From the NCBI GenBank assembly GCA_023150875.1, contig JAKLKC010000021.1, forward strand, positions 36,760-100,759: 64,000 nucleotides of DNA, given 5' to 3'. A program made the position numbers and the translations under genes. The number at the start of each line of letters is the position of its first letter. Position 1 is the first letter of the stretch. This document shows, in pieces, positions 25,094 through 32,709 of this stretch. This DNA comes from Myxococcota bacterium. Lineage in GTDB: Bacteria > Myxococcota_A > UBA796 > UBA9615 > JAKLKC01. The notes beneath the pieces are model-generated. The model was not told the origin of the DNA. It worked only from the letters and a program-made list of their open reading frames with translations, and did no database searches.

Positions 25094-26531
25094 CGGCGCT
25101 CCCTCCCTCGCCGCCGGCCGAGGCCGGGCGGGCCTTCCAGGCGTATCCGGGCCGTCCGGCGATCTCGTGCAGCCGGCGAAGCACCAGCTCCACCCGGTCG
25201 CCGACCTCCGGCTCCCCCTCGGGATCGGCCAGCGGCACCGTCAGGCGGCCGCCGCCGTCCAGGTCCACCACCACCATGCCCCCCGGAGGCTCGGGGGTGG
25301 GGACGTAGTGCTCCCGGGTCCACGAGAAGACCGTCCCCGCCCGGGCGAGGGGCCTGTCGTCGGTGGCGCCGCCGCAGCGCTGGCACGCCCTCGGGGCGAG
25401 GGCGAAGGTCGCGTCGCAGGCGGCGCAGCGGGTCCCCACGAGGCGCCAGGTCGGGCCCCTCTCCCGCCAGTCGAGGACCTCGGAGCGGAACCCCAGCGGG
25501 TCCGCCGGCCGCCCGGCGACCTCCCCGGCGAGGTCCAGGGCCCGCACCACCGACTCCAGGGGCAGGGACCGGGCCAGGGCCCGGGCGGCGCCCGCGGGGG
25601 TCGGCCGGCGGCACTCCAGCAGGACCGCCTCCACCCCGTCCGCCGCCGCCAGCACCGCCAGCAGCGCCCCCGTTTCCAGGCGCTCGGCCGCCGCCGCCGC
25701 CATCAGCAGCGGGTGGGCGCAGCCGGTGTCCCCGGTCTTGGGGCTGACGTGGTCCCGGTAGTGGCGCCGGGGATCCAGGCCCGCCCTCGCCAGGGCCCGC
25801 ACCCCGCTCCCCGGATCGGGAGCTTGAAGGGCGATCCCGGCCAGGCGCTCCCCATCGACGCCTTCCAGGAGGACGCCGAGCACCGCGTCCACCGCCTCGC
25901 CGTACAGGACGGTCCGCCCGAAGCGCAGATCGGCCCACTGCGCGTGCTTCTCCCCGGCGAGCCGCCAGGATGGGGCGAGGGGGGAGGCCCGCCCCGCCCG
26001 GCGCACCAGGGCCCAGCCGACCCCGTCCCCGGACTCGACGACGCAGGCCGCCGCCCCGGCCCCCACCAGGGGCTCCAGGTCCGATCCCGGCGCCGCCCGG
26101 CGGGTGTCGGCGGCGACCACCAGCACCGGCCCCACCGAGGGGGCGAGGTCGGCGGCGAGGGCGAGGGCGGTCAGCCCCCCGCGGCCCGAGTGGCCGAGGT
26201 CGACGGTGCGGACGGTCTCGGGGAGCCGGCACACCTCGGCCAGGAGCCCGGCCAGGGAGCCCTCCGCCAGGGAAGGGGTGGTGGTGGCCAGCAGCACAGC
26301 TCCCACCGCTGCCCTCCCGGAGGACGCCGTACCCGAGGCCGCTTCCCACCGGTCCAGGGCCCCCAGCGCCGCCTCCACCCCCAGGGTGAGGGAGTCCTCG
26401 TCGGGGCCGGGAACCGCCCGGACCCCGGGGGAAGGGGGGCGCCCCCAGGCCCGGGCGAGGACGCCGTTGTCCAGGCGTCGCCGGGGCACGGCGACTCCCC
26501 AGGCGGAGATCCCCACCGGCGCCGTGCTCAC
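25083..26531 (-). CDS. HMG-CoA-synthase-like domain fused to DUF35 Zn-ribbon/OB domain
   Basis: 482 residues from GTG 26531 (GTGA overlap with the dehydrogenase stop). Residues 1-340 resemble the HMG-CoA synthase/KAS III fold (VGISAWGVAVPRRRLDN, ALGALDRWE, YRDHVSPKTGDTGCAHPLLM). The catalytic Cys position is Ser115 in VDLGHSGRGGLTAL, so condensation through a Cys is unlikely. Residues 370-470 are a DUF35 domain: rubredoxin-like knuckles in TRCAACDATFALAPRACQRCGG, then an OB fold. DUF35 proteins scaffold thiolases and let CoA tunnel between active sites. The fusion next to a thiolase suggests a joint complex. Confidence 0.85.
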   Translation of the reverse strand: MSTAPVGISAWGVAVPRRRLDNGVLARAWGRPPSPGVRAVPGPDEDSLTLGVEAALGALDRWEAASGTASSGRAAVGAVLLATTTPSLAEGSLAGLLAEVCRLPETVRTVDLGHSGRGGLTALALAADLAPSVGPVLVVAADTRRAAPGSDLEPLVGAGAAACVVESGDGVGWALVRRAGRASPLAPSWRLAGEKHAQWADLRFGRTVLYGEAVDAVLGVLLEGVDGERLAGIALQAPDPGSGVRALARAGLDPRRHYRDHVSPKTGDTGCAHPLLMAAAAAERLETGALLAVLAAADGVEAVLLECRRPTPAGAARALARSLPLESVVRALDLAGEVAGRPADPLGFRSEVLDWRERGPTWRLVGTRCAACDATFALAPRACQRCGGATDDRPLARAGTVFSWTREHYVPTPEPPGGMVVVDLDGGGRLTVPLADPEGEPEVGDRVELVLRRLHEIAGRPGYAWKARPASAGGEGGSADAR

Positions 26532-27685
26532 TGGCACACCTCCCGGGCGATGACCGAGCGCAGGACCTCGGAGGTGCCCCCGCCCACCAGGGTGAACCGC
26601 ACGTCCCGGAGGTAACGCTGCACCGGGTACTCCATCGCGTAGCCGTAGGAGGCCAGCACCCGGAAGGCGCGGTCGGCGGCCCGGGTCGCGGCCTCGGTGG
26701 CGAAGAGCTTGGCCATCGCCGCCAGCCCCGGCGTGCCCCGCCCGGCGTCGGCGGTCCGGGCGGCGTGCCAGGTGAGCTGCCGGGCGGCCTCGATCTCCGT
26801 CGCCGCCTCCGCCAGGTGCTCCTGGACCGCCTGGTGCTGGGCGATGGGGCGGCCGAAGGCGATCCGCTGGCGGGCGTAGGCCACGGCGTCCTCCACCGCC
26901 GCCCGCCCCACCCCGAGGGAGAGGGCGGCGGTCATCAGGCGGATCTCGGTCAGCGTCCCCATCAGCTCCTTGCGCCCCCGGTCCCCGGGCACCAGGACCG
27001 CCCGGGCCCGGGCGCCTTCCAGGTGGACCTCGCTCGCGGGCGATCCCCGCACCCCGAGCTTCGGGATCGGCCTCCCGATCTCCAGGCCCGGCGCGTCCCG
27101 GTCCAGCAGGAAGCAGCCGAGGCCGTCCTCCCCCACCCGGGCGAAAACACTGAAGAAGTCGGCGACCTCGGCCGAGGTCACCCAGGTCTTCTCGCCGGTC
27201 AGCCGCCATTCCTCCCCGTCCCGCTCCGCCCGCGTCGTCATCGCCCCCAGGTCCGAACCCGCCCCGGGCTCGGTCATGCAGATCGCCCCGATCCGCTCCC
27301 CCCGCAGGGCGGGACGGAGATAGGCGTCCACCAGGGCCGGATCCCCCGCCCGGTGCAGGAAGCGGGTGCCCATCAGCGACTGCATGGCGCAGGCGGCGGC
27401 CAGCGAGAGCGAGCCCCAGGCCAGCTCTTCGACCGCCAGGCAGTAGGTCAGCCGGTCGCAGCCGCTCCCCCCGGCCTCCTCGGGGTAGCGCATGCCGAAG
27501 AAGCCCAGCTCCCCGGCAGCGCGGAACAGGTCCCGGGGGAAGACTCCCTCCTCATCGATCTCCCGGGCCCGGGGGCGGACCTCCTGGGCGGCGAAGCGCC
27601 GGAAGGCGTCCCGCACCGCGAGCCGCTCGGCGCCCAGATCGGCGCCCAGATCGGCGCCCGGATCGCCGCTCGGCCCGGCGCTCAC
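26528..27685 (-). CDS. Acyl-CoA dehydrogenase
   Basis: 385 residues from GTG 27685 (GTGA overlap). All three domains are present: ELGFFGMRYPEEAGGSG in the N-domain, AICMTEPGAGSDLGAMTTRA and KTWVTSAEVAD in the middle beta domain, and QRIAFGRPIAQHQAVQEHLAE and YGYAMEYPVQRYLRDVRF in the C-domain. The usual catalytic Glu of the YEGT motif is Gly here (LVGGGTSEVLR), so the base must lie elsewhere, as in isovaleryl-CoA dehydrogenase. The N-terminus has a repeated GADLGADLGA from a short DNA repeat. In the indoleacetate scheme it would oxidise (possibly with decarboxylation) aminobenzylmalonyl-CoA. Confidence 0.92.
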   Translation of the reverse strand: MSAGPSGDPGADLGADLGAERLAVRDAFRRFAAQEVRPRAREIDEEGVFPRDLFRAAGELGFFGMRYPEEAGGSGCDRLTYCLAVEELAWGSLSLAAACAMQSLMGTRFLHRAGDPALVDAYLRPALRGERIGAICMTEPGAGSDLGAMTTRAERDGEEWRLTGEKTWVTSAEVADFFSVFARVGEDGLGCFLLDRDAPGLEIGRPIPKLGVRGSPASEVHLEGARARAVLVPGDRGRKELMGTLTEIRLMTAALSLGVGRAAVEDAVAYARQRIAFGRPIAQHQAVQEHLAEAATEIEAARQLTWHAARTADAGRGTPGLAAMAKLFATEAATRAADRAFRVLASYGYAMEYPVQRYLRDVRFTLVGGGTSEVLRSVIAREVCQ

Positions 27686-28149
27686 CGGCCCTCCTCCCAG
27701 ATCCGTCGGACGCAGGCCCGTCCGCCCTCGGGGATCGACTCCACGGTCTCGAAGCGGAGGCGGCAGCCCAGCGCCTCGTCCACCGCCGCGAGGCTGGCCT
27801 CCAGCCAGGCGTCGCAGCCCGGCCGGTCCTCGGCCAGCACCCCCTGGCGCCGGTGCCACTCCGCCCACGGGCAGCCCCGGTGGGTGACCCCCTCGGGGGT
27901 GGCCACCGCGTCCTCCCCCATCACCCGGGACACCGCGGCGATCCGCTCCGCCACCTGGGGAGCCAGGGGGGCGCTCCGGTCCAGCCCCTTGACCCAGGAC
28001 CGGCCGGTGTCGCGGCCGACCTCCCGCCAGTAGGCCTTCACCAGCTCCAGGGGGTCGAGTCCCGGGGCGAGGGACAGCGCCGCCCGCCGCCACTCGAAGT
28101 GGGCCGCCCGGTGGATCGCCCACATCAGCTCCTGGTCGGACAGGGCCAT
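27682..28149 (-). CDS. Small protein resembling L-2-aminothiazoline-4-carboxylate hydrolase family
   Basis: 155 residues, ATG 28149, two bases after hyuB. The pattern CPWAEWHRRQGVLAEDRPGC followed by AWLEASLAAVDEALGC and a final IPEGGRACVRRIW resembles the ATC-hydrolase-like family (conserved Cys residues and a helical N-terminal half with AHFEWRRAAL). The family is poorly characterised; some members act on cyclic C-N bonds. Position between the hydantoinase and the acyl-CoA dehydrogenase suggests a part in ring opening or handling of an amide intermediate, but that is inference. Confidence 0.6.
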   Translation of the reverse strand: MALSDQELMWAIHRAAHFEWRRAALSLAPGLDPLELVKAYWREVGRDTGRSWVKGLDRSAPLAPQVAERIAAVSRVMGEDAVATPEGVTHRGCPWAEWHRRQGVLAEDRPGCDAWLEASLAAVDEALGCRLRFETVESIPEGGRACVRRIWEEGR

Positions 28150-28151
28150 CT

Positions 28152-29906
28152 TCAGCGCTCCTCCCCGGGGTCCGTCCCCGCCCGGAGGGCGCGGGTCGTC
28201 TCGTCGTCCACCCGAAACCCGCCCTCGATCAGGGCGACCCCGTAGTCCCTGCGGGCGGCCTCCCGGGACACCAGGCCGTCCCTCACCTCCCGGGCCACCA
28301 CCTCCGCCGGGCGCAGCCGCGGATCTCCGTAGCCGCCGCCACCCCCCGCCTCCTGGAGGTAGACCGTCCCCGCGGGCACGTCGCCGACGATCACCTTGGA
28401 CGGCAGCGCCGCCTCCGCGCCCCCGGGCGGCCGGAGCGCGATCCGGTTCAGGGTGCCGGGGCCGCCCCCGAACAGGCCGAACGCCGGCTCGACGTCCCCG
28501 TCCCCGAAGGTGACCAGCCGGGTCTTGTCCCCACCGATGACGAACGCGGTCTCCACCCCGATCCCCCCGCGCCAGCGGCCCGGGCCGGCGGAGTCCACGA
28601 GGTACTCGTGCCGCAGCAGGCGGTGGGGGGTCTGCTGCTCGAACATCTCGTAGTCCTGGTCGAGCACGCCCCCCGAGGCGTCGATCATGCCGATGTGGTC
28701 GTAGCCGTCGGTGCCCCGCATGGCCCCCGAGCCGCCTTTGAGCCCCATGAAGCCGATGTCGACGTACTTCTCGCCCTTGCGGGGGTCGATCCCCGTGGTC
28801 AGCGAGCACAGGAGCTGGTTCCAGCCCGCGGTCACCCGGTCCGGGATCGCGTCCGCCAGCGCGCGGATGATGGCGTCGGCGTTCGGCGGGCAGAGGTGGT
28901 TGCCGAAGGTCGTCGCCGCCGGGTAGGCGGCGTTGAGCAGGGTCCCCTCGGGGATCACGATCTCGATGGGCTCGATCATCCCCTCGTTGTGGGGGATCTC
29001 CGGGTCGACCATCTGCAGGAAGGTCAGGATCGTCGCCGACGCCGACGAGGTGTACGTGCCGTTGACGAACCCGTCGGTCTGGGGATCGGTGCCGGTGTAG
29101 TCGAACCGGATCCGGGAGCCGTCAACGGTGATGGTCACCCGGATCGTGTGGACCGATCCGGGGTTCCGCCCGTCGTAGTAGACCCGGGCCTCCCCCCGGT
29201 ACACGCCGCCCGGGACGCGCCGGATCTCCTCCTCCATCATCCTCCGGGTCGCGTCGAACAGCGCCCTTTTGTTCACCTCGTAGGCCTCGCGCCCCGACCG
29301 GGCGAGGAGCTCCTGGATCCGGCGCTCCGCCAGCACGCAGGCCCCCATCTGGGCCTTGATGTCCTCGGCGACGGTGTCGAAGCGGATGTTGGCGAACACC
29401 AGGTCCCACACGTCCCGGCGCAGGCGTCCCCGCTCGCAGACCTTCACCGGGGGGATCCGGAGGGCCTCCTGCCACACCTCGGTCGCGTCGGGGTTGTAGC
29501 CCCCCGCCACCGCCCCGCCGATGTCCGCCTGGTGCCCCTTGGCGGCGGCGAAGGCGACGAGCCGGCCCTCGTGGAACACCGGGCGGAACACCGCGACGTC
29601 GTTGTTCTGGTTGCCCATGCTGAAGACGTCGTTGTGGAGGATCACGTCCCCCTCGTGCAGGTCGTCGCCGTAGTAGGCGAGGATATGCTTGCACACCGGC
29701 CCGAGGGAGAAGGAGAGGATCGGGAGGTTCTCCTTCTGCTCCAGCATCCGCCCCGCCTCGTCGTACAGGCCGGTCACGAAGTCCCGGGCCTCGCAGAGGA
29801 TGGGCGAGCGGGTGGACCTCTCGATGGCGTGGCTCATCTCGTCGGTGATCGCCCGGTAGGCGTTGCGCAGCACCGCCACGGCGATGGGGTCCGCCTGGAC
29901 GCTCAC
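28152..29906 (-). CDS. Hydantoinase B/oxoprolinase-family subunit
   Basis: 584 residues from GTG 29906 (GTGA overlap with hyuA). The family sequence runs throughout: AITDEMSHAIERSTRSPILCEARDF at the N-terminus, DVILHNDVFSMGNQNNDVAVF, FDYTGTDPQTDGFVNGTYTS and a Gly-rich C-terminal GGGGGYGDPRLRPAEVVAREV. HyuB works with HyuA in ATP-dependent cleavage of cyclic amides, or carboxylation of ketones in the acetone/acetophenone carboxylase branch. Here cleavage of an oxidised indole lactam is proposed from context. Confidence 0.93.
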   Translation of the reverse strand: MSVQADPIAVAVLRNAYRAITDEMSHAIERSTRSPILCEARDFVTGLYDEAGRMLEQKENLPILSFSLGPVCKHILAYYGDDLHEGDVILHNDVFSMGNQNNDVAVFRPVFHEGRLVAFAAAKGHQADIGGAVAGGYNPDATEVWQEALRIPPVKVCERGRLRRDVWDLVFANIRFDTVAEDIKAQMGACVLAERRIQELLARSGREAYEVNKRALFDATRRMMEEEIRRVPGGVYRGEARVYYDGRNPGSVHTIRVTITVDGSRIRFDYTGTDPQTDGFVNGTYTSSASATILTFLQMVDPEIPHNEGMIEPIEIVIPEGTLLNAAYPAATTFGNHLCPPNADAIIRALADAIPDRVTAGWNQLLCSLTTGIDPRKGEKYVDIGFMGLKGGSGAMRGTDGYDHIGMIDASGGVLDQDYEMFEQQTPHRLLRHEYLVDSAGPGRWRGGIGVETAFVIGGDKTRLVTFGDGDVEPAFGLFGGGPGTLNRIALRPPGGAEAALPSKVIVGDVPAGTVYLQEAGGGGGYGDPRLRPAEVVAREVRDGLVSREAARRDYGVALIEGGFRVDDETTRALRAGTDPGEER

Positions 29907-32131
29907 GACACACCTCCCCGGGGCGCATCGGCCCCGACTTCCTCCGGCCTCGAGGCGGCCTCCTCCCCCGCCCACGACGCCCGCAGCACCACGGCGCCGC
30001 GGCGGTCGACCTCGCCGGCGAAGTCCGGCGCCACGAACAGCGTGGTGGTCTCCCGGTCCACGAACGCCGGACCGGCGATCCGGTTGCCCGGCCGGAGCGA
30101 CTCGCCCCGGTACACCGGCACGTCGGCGAAGCCGCCACCCCCGGGGAGCCACGCGCGGCGGTGACCGGCGAGGGCCGCTCCGGGATCGGGCCCCCCCGGG
30201 GGCAGGTCGGGCAGGGGTACCCGCGGCGTGCGGCCGACGGCGCGGGCCCGCAGGTTGATGATCTCCACGGGAGTGGCGGGCCTCCCCCCCTCGGCCCGCA
30301 AGTGGTAGCCGAAGAGGCGGTCATGCTCCTGGTGGAACCGCTCCAGGACGGCGGCGAGGTCCAGGGGATCCAGCAGCGCGGCGGGGACCTCCAGCCGCAC
30401 CTCGTGGTACTGGCGCACGTAGCGCAGGTCCAGGACCGGGTGGACCTCCACCCGTTCCGGCGGGACGCCCTCCTCCGCCAAGCGGCGGCGGCCGGCGGCG
30501 GCCATCCCGCGCCAGGCCTCGGTCAGGGTGCCGTCCGAGAGCCGGTCCAGGCGCCCCACCAGCGAGCGGCAGTCCTCGTGCTCCAGGTCGGCCATCAGCA
30601 TGCCCGCAGCGCAGAGGATCGAGCTGTCGGGGGGGACCACCAGGGTCGGGATCCGCAGCTCCCGGGCGATGGCGCAGGCGTGGAGCGGCCCGGCGCCTCC
30701 GGCGACCACCAACGGCAGGCCCCGGGGATCGTGGCCCTGGCGGACGGTGATCGCCCGGAGCCCGTGGGCCATGTTCCCGTCCACGACCCGGGCGATCCCC
30801 GCCGCGGCCTCCTCCAGCGAGAGGCCCAGGGGCTCGGCGACGGCGGCGCGCACCGCCCGGGCGGCGGCGGCCGGGTCCAAGGGGAGGCGTCCCCCGGCGA
30901 AGGTCTTGGGATCGAGGTAGCCCAGGACGAGGTCGGCGTCGGTGACCGTGGGCAACTCGCCGCCCCGGCCGTAGCAGGCGGGACCGGGATCCGCCCCGGC
31001 GCTCCGGGGCCCGACCCGCAGCATCCCCCCGGCGTCCAGCCAGGCGATGGAGCCGCCTCCGGCCCCGATGGTGTGGATCGCCAGCATGGGCACCGCGACC
31101 CGCAGGCGGGCGATCTCCCCGTCGGTCACCGTCGTCGCCTGGCCGCGGCGCACCAGGGAGGCGTCGAAGGAGGTGCCCCCCATGTCCATGACCAGGCAGT
31201 CGGTGTCCGGGACGTCCCCGGCCGCGGCGTAGGCGGCCCCCGCCCGGGGCCCCGCGGCGGGCCCGGAGAGCAGGGTCGTCACCGCCAGGTCCCGGGCCAC
31301 CTCGGGGGTGACCAGGCCGCCATTGGACTGCATCACCAGCAGCACCCCCCGGAAGCCGAGACCCCGGAGGCGCTCCGCGAGGCGGCGCAGGTAGCGGTCC
31401 AGGATCGGGCCGACGTAGGCGTTGAGCACCGTCGTCGACACGCGCTCGTAGAAGCGGATCGCCGGCAGCACCCGGGTGGAGACGCTGACGTACGCCTCGG
31501 GCAGGGCGGCGCGGACCCGAGCGGCGGCGGCTTCTTCGTGGCTCGGATCGGCGAAGCTGTTCATGAAGCAGATCGCCACCGCCCGGACCGGCTCTCCGTC
31601 CCCGGGGCGGGCCAGGAGGCGGCAGGCGTCGTCGACCGCAGCGAGGTCCTGGGGCGCGATCTCGGCGCCCTGGGCGTCGAGGCGGCCGGGGACGCCGAGG
31701 CGGAGGTGGCGCGGCACCAGGGGCTCGACGTTGGTGAACCGGTTGTCGTACTGGGCCTCCCGGACGCCGCGGCGCATCTCCAGCGCGTCCCTCACGCCCT
31801 CGGTGGTCAGGAGGCCGCATTGGGCCCCCGACCGGGTCAGCACGGCGTTGGTGGCGACGGTGGTGCCGTGGACGATGGTCTCCACCCGGGGGAGGAAGGC
31901 CCCGAGGTCCGCCCCCCGGAGGGCGGCGGCGCGCTCCAGGCCGGCGACGAAGCCCCGGGAGGGGTCGTCGGGGGTGGAGAGGACCTTGAACGCCTGGGGC
32001 CGCGCGCCGTCCTCCCACACCAGGAAGTCCGTAAAGGTGCCGCCGATGTCCACCCCCACCCGCACGGTCCCCCCCGGGGCCCCGCCGCCGTCGCGGTCGT
32101 CAGAGGTCGTCACGGACGCGGTTCCACTCAT
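29903..32131 (-). CDS. Hydantoinase A/oxoprolinase-family subunit
   Basis: 742 residues from ATG 32131 after a GGGAG site; it overlaps the iorB stop by ATGA. The ASKHA-type ATPase motifs are clear: RVGVDIGGTFTDFLVWEDG (phosphate 1), HGTTVATNAVLTRSGA, CLVMDMGGTSFDASLVRRG (phosphate 2) and LVVAGGAGPLHACAIARELRI (adenosine). The length is normal. It pairs with hyuB in one operon. The acetophenone-carboxylase type normally has extra subunits, none of which are seen, so a ring-opening hydantoinase-like role fits better. Confidence 0.93.
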   Translation of the reverse strand: MSGTASVTTSDDRDGGGAPGGTVRVGVDIGGTFTDFLVWEDGARPQAFKVLSTPDDPSRGFVAGLERAAALRGADLGAFLPRVETIVHGTTVATNAVLTRSGAQCGLLTTEGVRDALEMRRGVREAQYDNRFTNVEPLVPRHLRLGVPGRLDAQGAEIAPQDLAAVDDACRLLARPGDGEPVRAVAICFMNSFADPSHEEAAAARVRAALPEAYVSVSTRVLPAIRFYERVSTTVLNAYVGPILDRYLRRLAERLRGLGFRGVLLVMQSNGGLVTPEVARDLAVTTLLSGPAAGPRAGAAYAAAGDVPDTDCLVMDMGGTSFDASLVRRGQATTVTDGEIARLRVAVPMLAIHTIGAGGGSIAWLDAGGMLRVGPRSAGADPGPACYGRGGELPTVTDADLVLGYLDPKTFAGGRLPLDPAAAARAVRAAVAEPLGLSLEEAAAGIARVVDGNMAHGLRAITVRQGHDPRGLPLVVAGGAGPLHACAIARELRIPTLVVPPDSSILCAAGMLMADLEHEDCRSLVGRLDRLSDGTLTEAWRGMAAAGRRRLAEEGVPPERVEVHPVLDLRYVRQYHEVRLEVPAALLDPLDLAAVLERFHQEHDRLFGYHLRAEGGRPATPVEIINLRARAVGRTPRVPLPDLPPGGPDPGAALAGHRRAWLPGGGGFADVPVYRGESLRPGNRIAGPAFVDRETTTLFVAPDFAGEVDRRGAVVLRASWAGEEAASRPEEVGADAPRGGVS

Positions 32132-32709
32132 CGGTCGACTCCCACTTGGGGCGCCGGGGCGGCGTCCCCTCTCGCAACCGCCCGCCACCCGAGGTCGAAC
32201 GCCTCGGCCATCGCGGCCGGGAAGCTGGCCACCATCTCGCTCCGGATCGCCTCTCCGGGGAATGGCAGTACCCCCGCCGCCGCCGCCGCCCCCAGGACCA
32301 CCGGCCCCGCCAGTCGGGCCCTGGGGGGCAGGTCCACGACCACCAGGCGCCCGACCCGGGCCCGCACCGCCGCCAGCAGGTCCTCCTCCGGCGGGGTGCC
32401 GGGCAGCCTCGGCCCCCGACCGGCGACGATCGCCAGGGCGGTGGGCGTACAGGCGTGGGCCGCCCGGGCGGCCTCCAGGGGGTCCAGGGCGAGCAGCAGG
32501 TCGGTCGTCCCCGGCGGGAACCACGGCGTGCGCGCGGCCCCGAGGACCACCGGGGACTGGACGCTCCCCCCCCGCTGGGCCATGCCGTGGACCTGGCCCA
32601 CCACCGCCGGGCAGCCGGCGGCGAGGGCGGCGTCCCCGAGGACCCGGGCGGTGGTCAGCACCCCCTGGCCGCCGGCCCCCACCACGACGACGTGGAGCGG
32701 CGGACTCAT
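32128..32709 (-). CDS. iorB: Indolepyruvate oxidoreductase subunit beta
   Basis: 193 residues, the usual IorB length. The gamma-domain fold of 2-oxoacid:ferredoxin oxidoreductases starts VVVVGAGGQGVLTTARVLGDAA and continues GQVHGMAQRGGSVQSPVVLG, both family hallmarks. It pairs with the alpha subunit encoded immediately upstream (ATGA overlap) to decarboxylate aryl pyruvates oxidatively to aryl-acetyl-CoA. Confidence 0.93.
   Translation of the reverse strand: MSPPLHVVVVGAGGQGVLTTARVLGDAALAAGCPAVVGQVHGMAQRGGSVQSPVVLGAARTPWFPPGTTDLLLALDPLEAARAAHACTPTALAIVAGRGPRLPGTPPEEDLLAAVRARVGRLVVVDLPPRARLAGPVVLGAAAAAGVLPFPGEAIRSEMVASFPAAMAEAFDLGWRAVARGDAAPAPQVGVDR

Noticed and set aside
29903..32131. Acetone/acetophenone carboxylase interpretation of HyuA/HyuB
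   Set aside because: Those enzymes need additional subunits that are not present here, and the rest of the operon fits ring opening of an oxidised indole better; not excluded with certainty.
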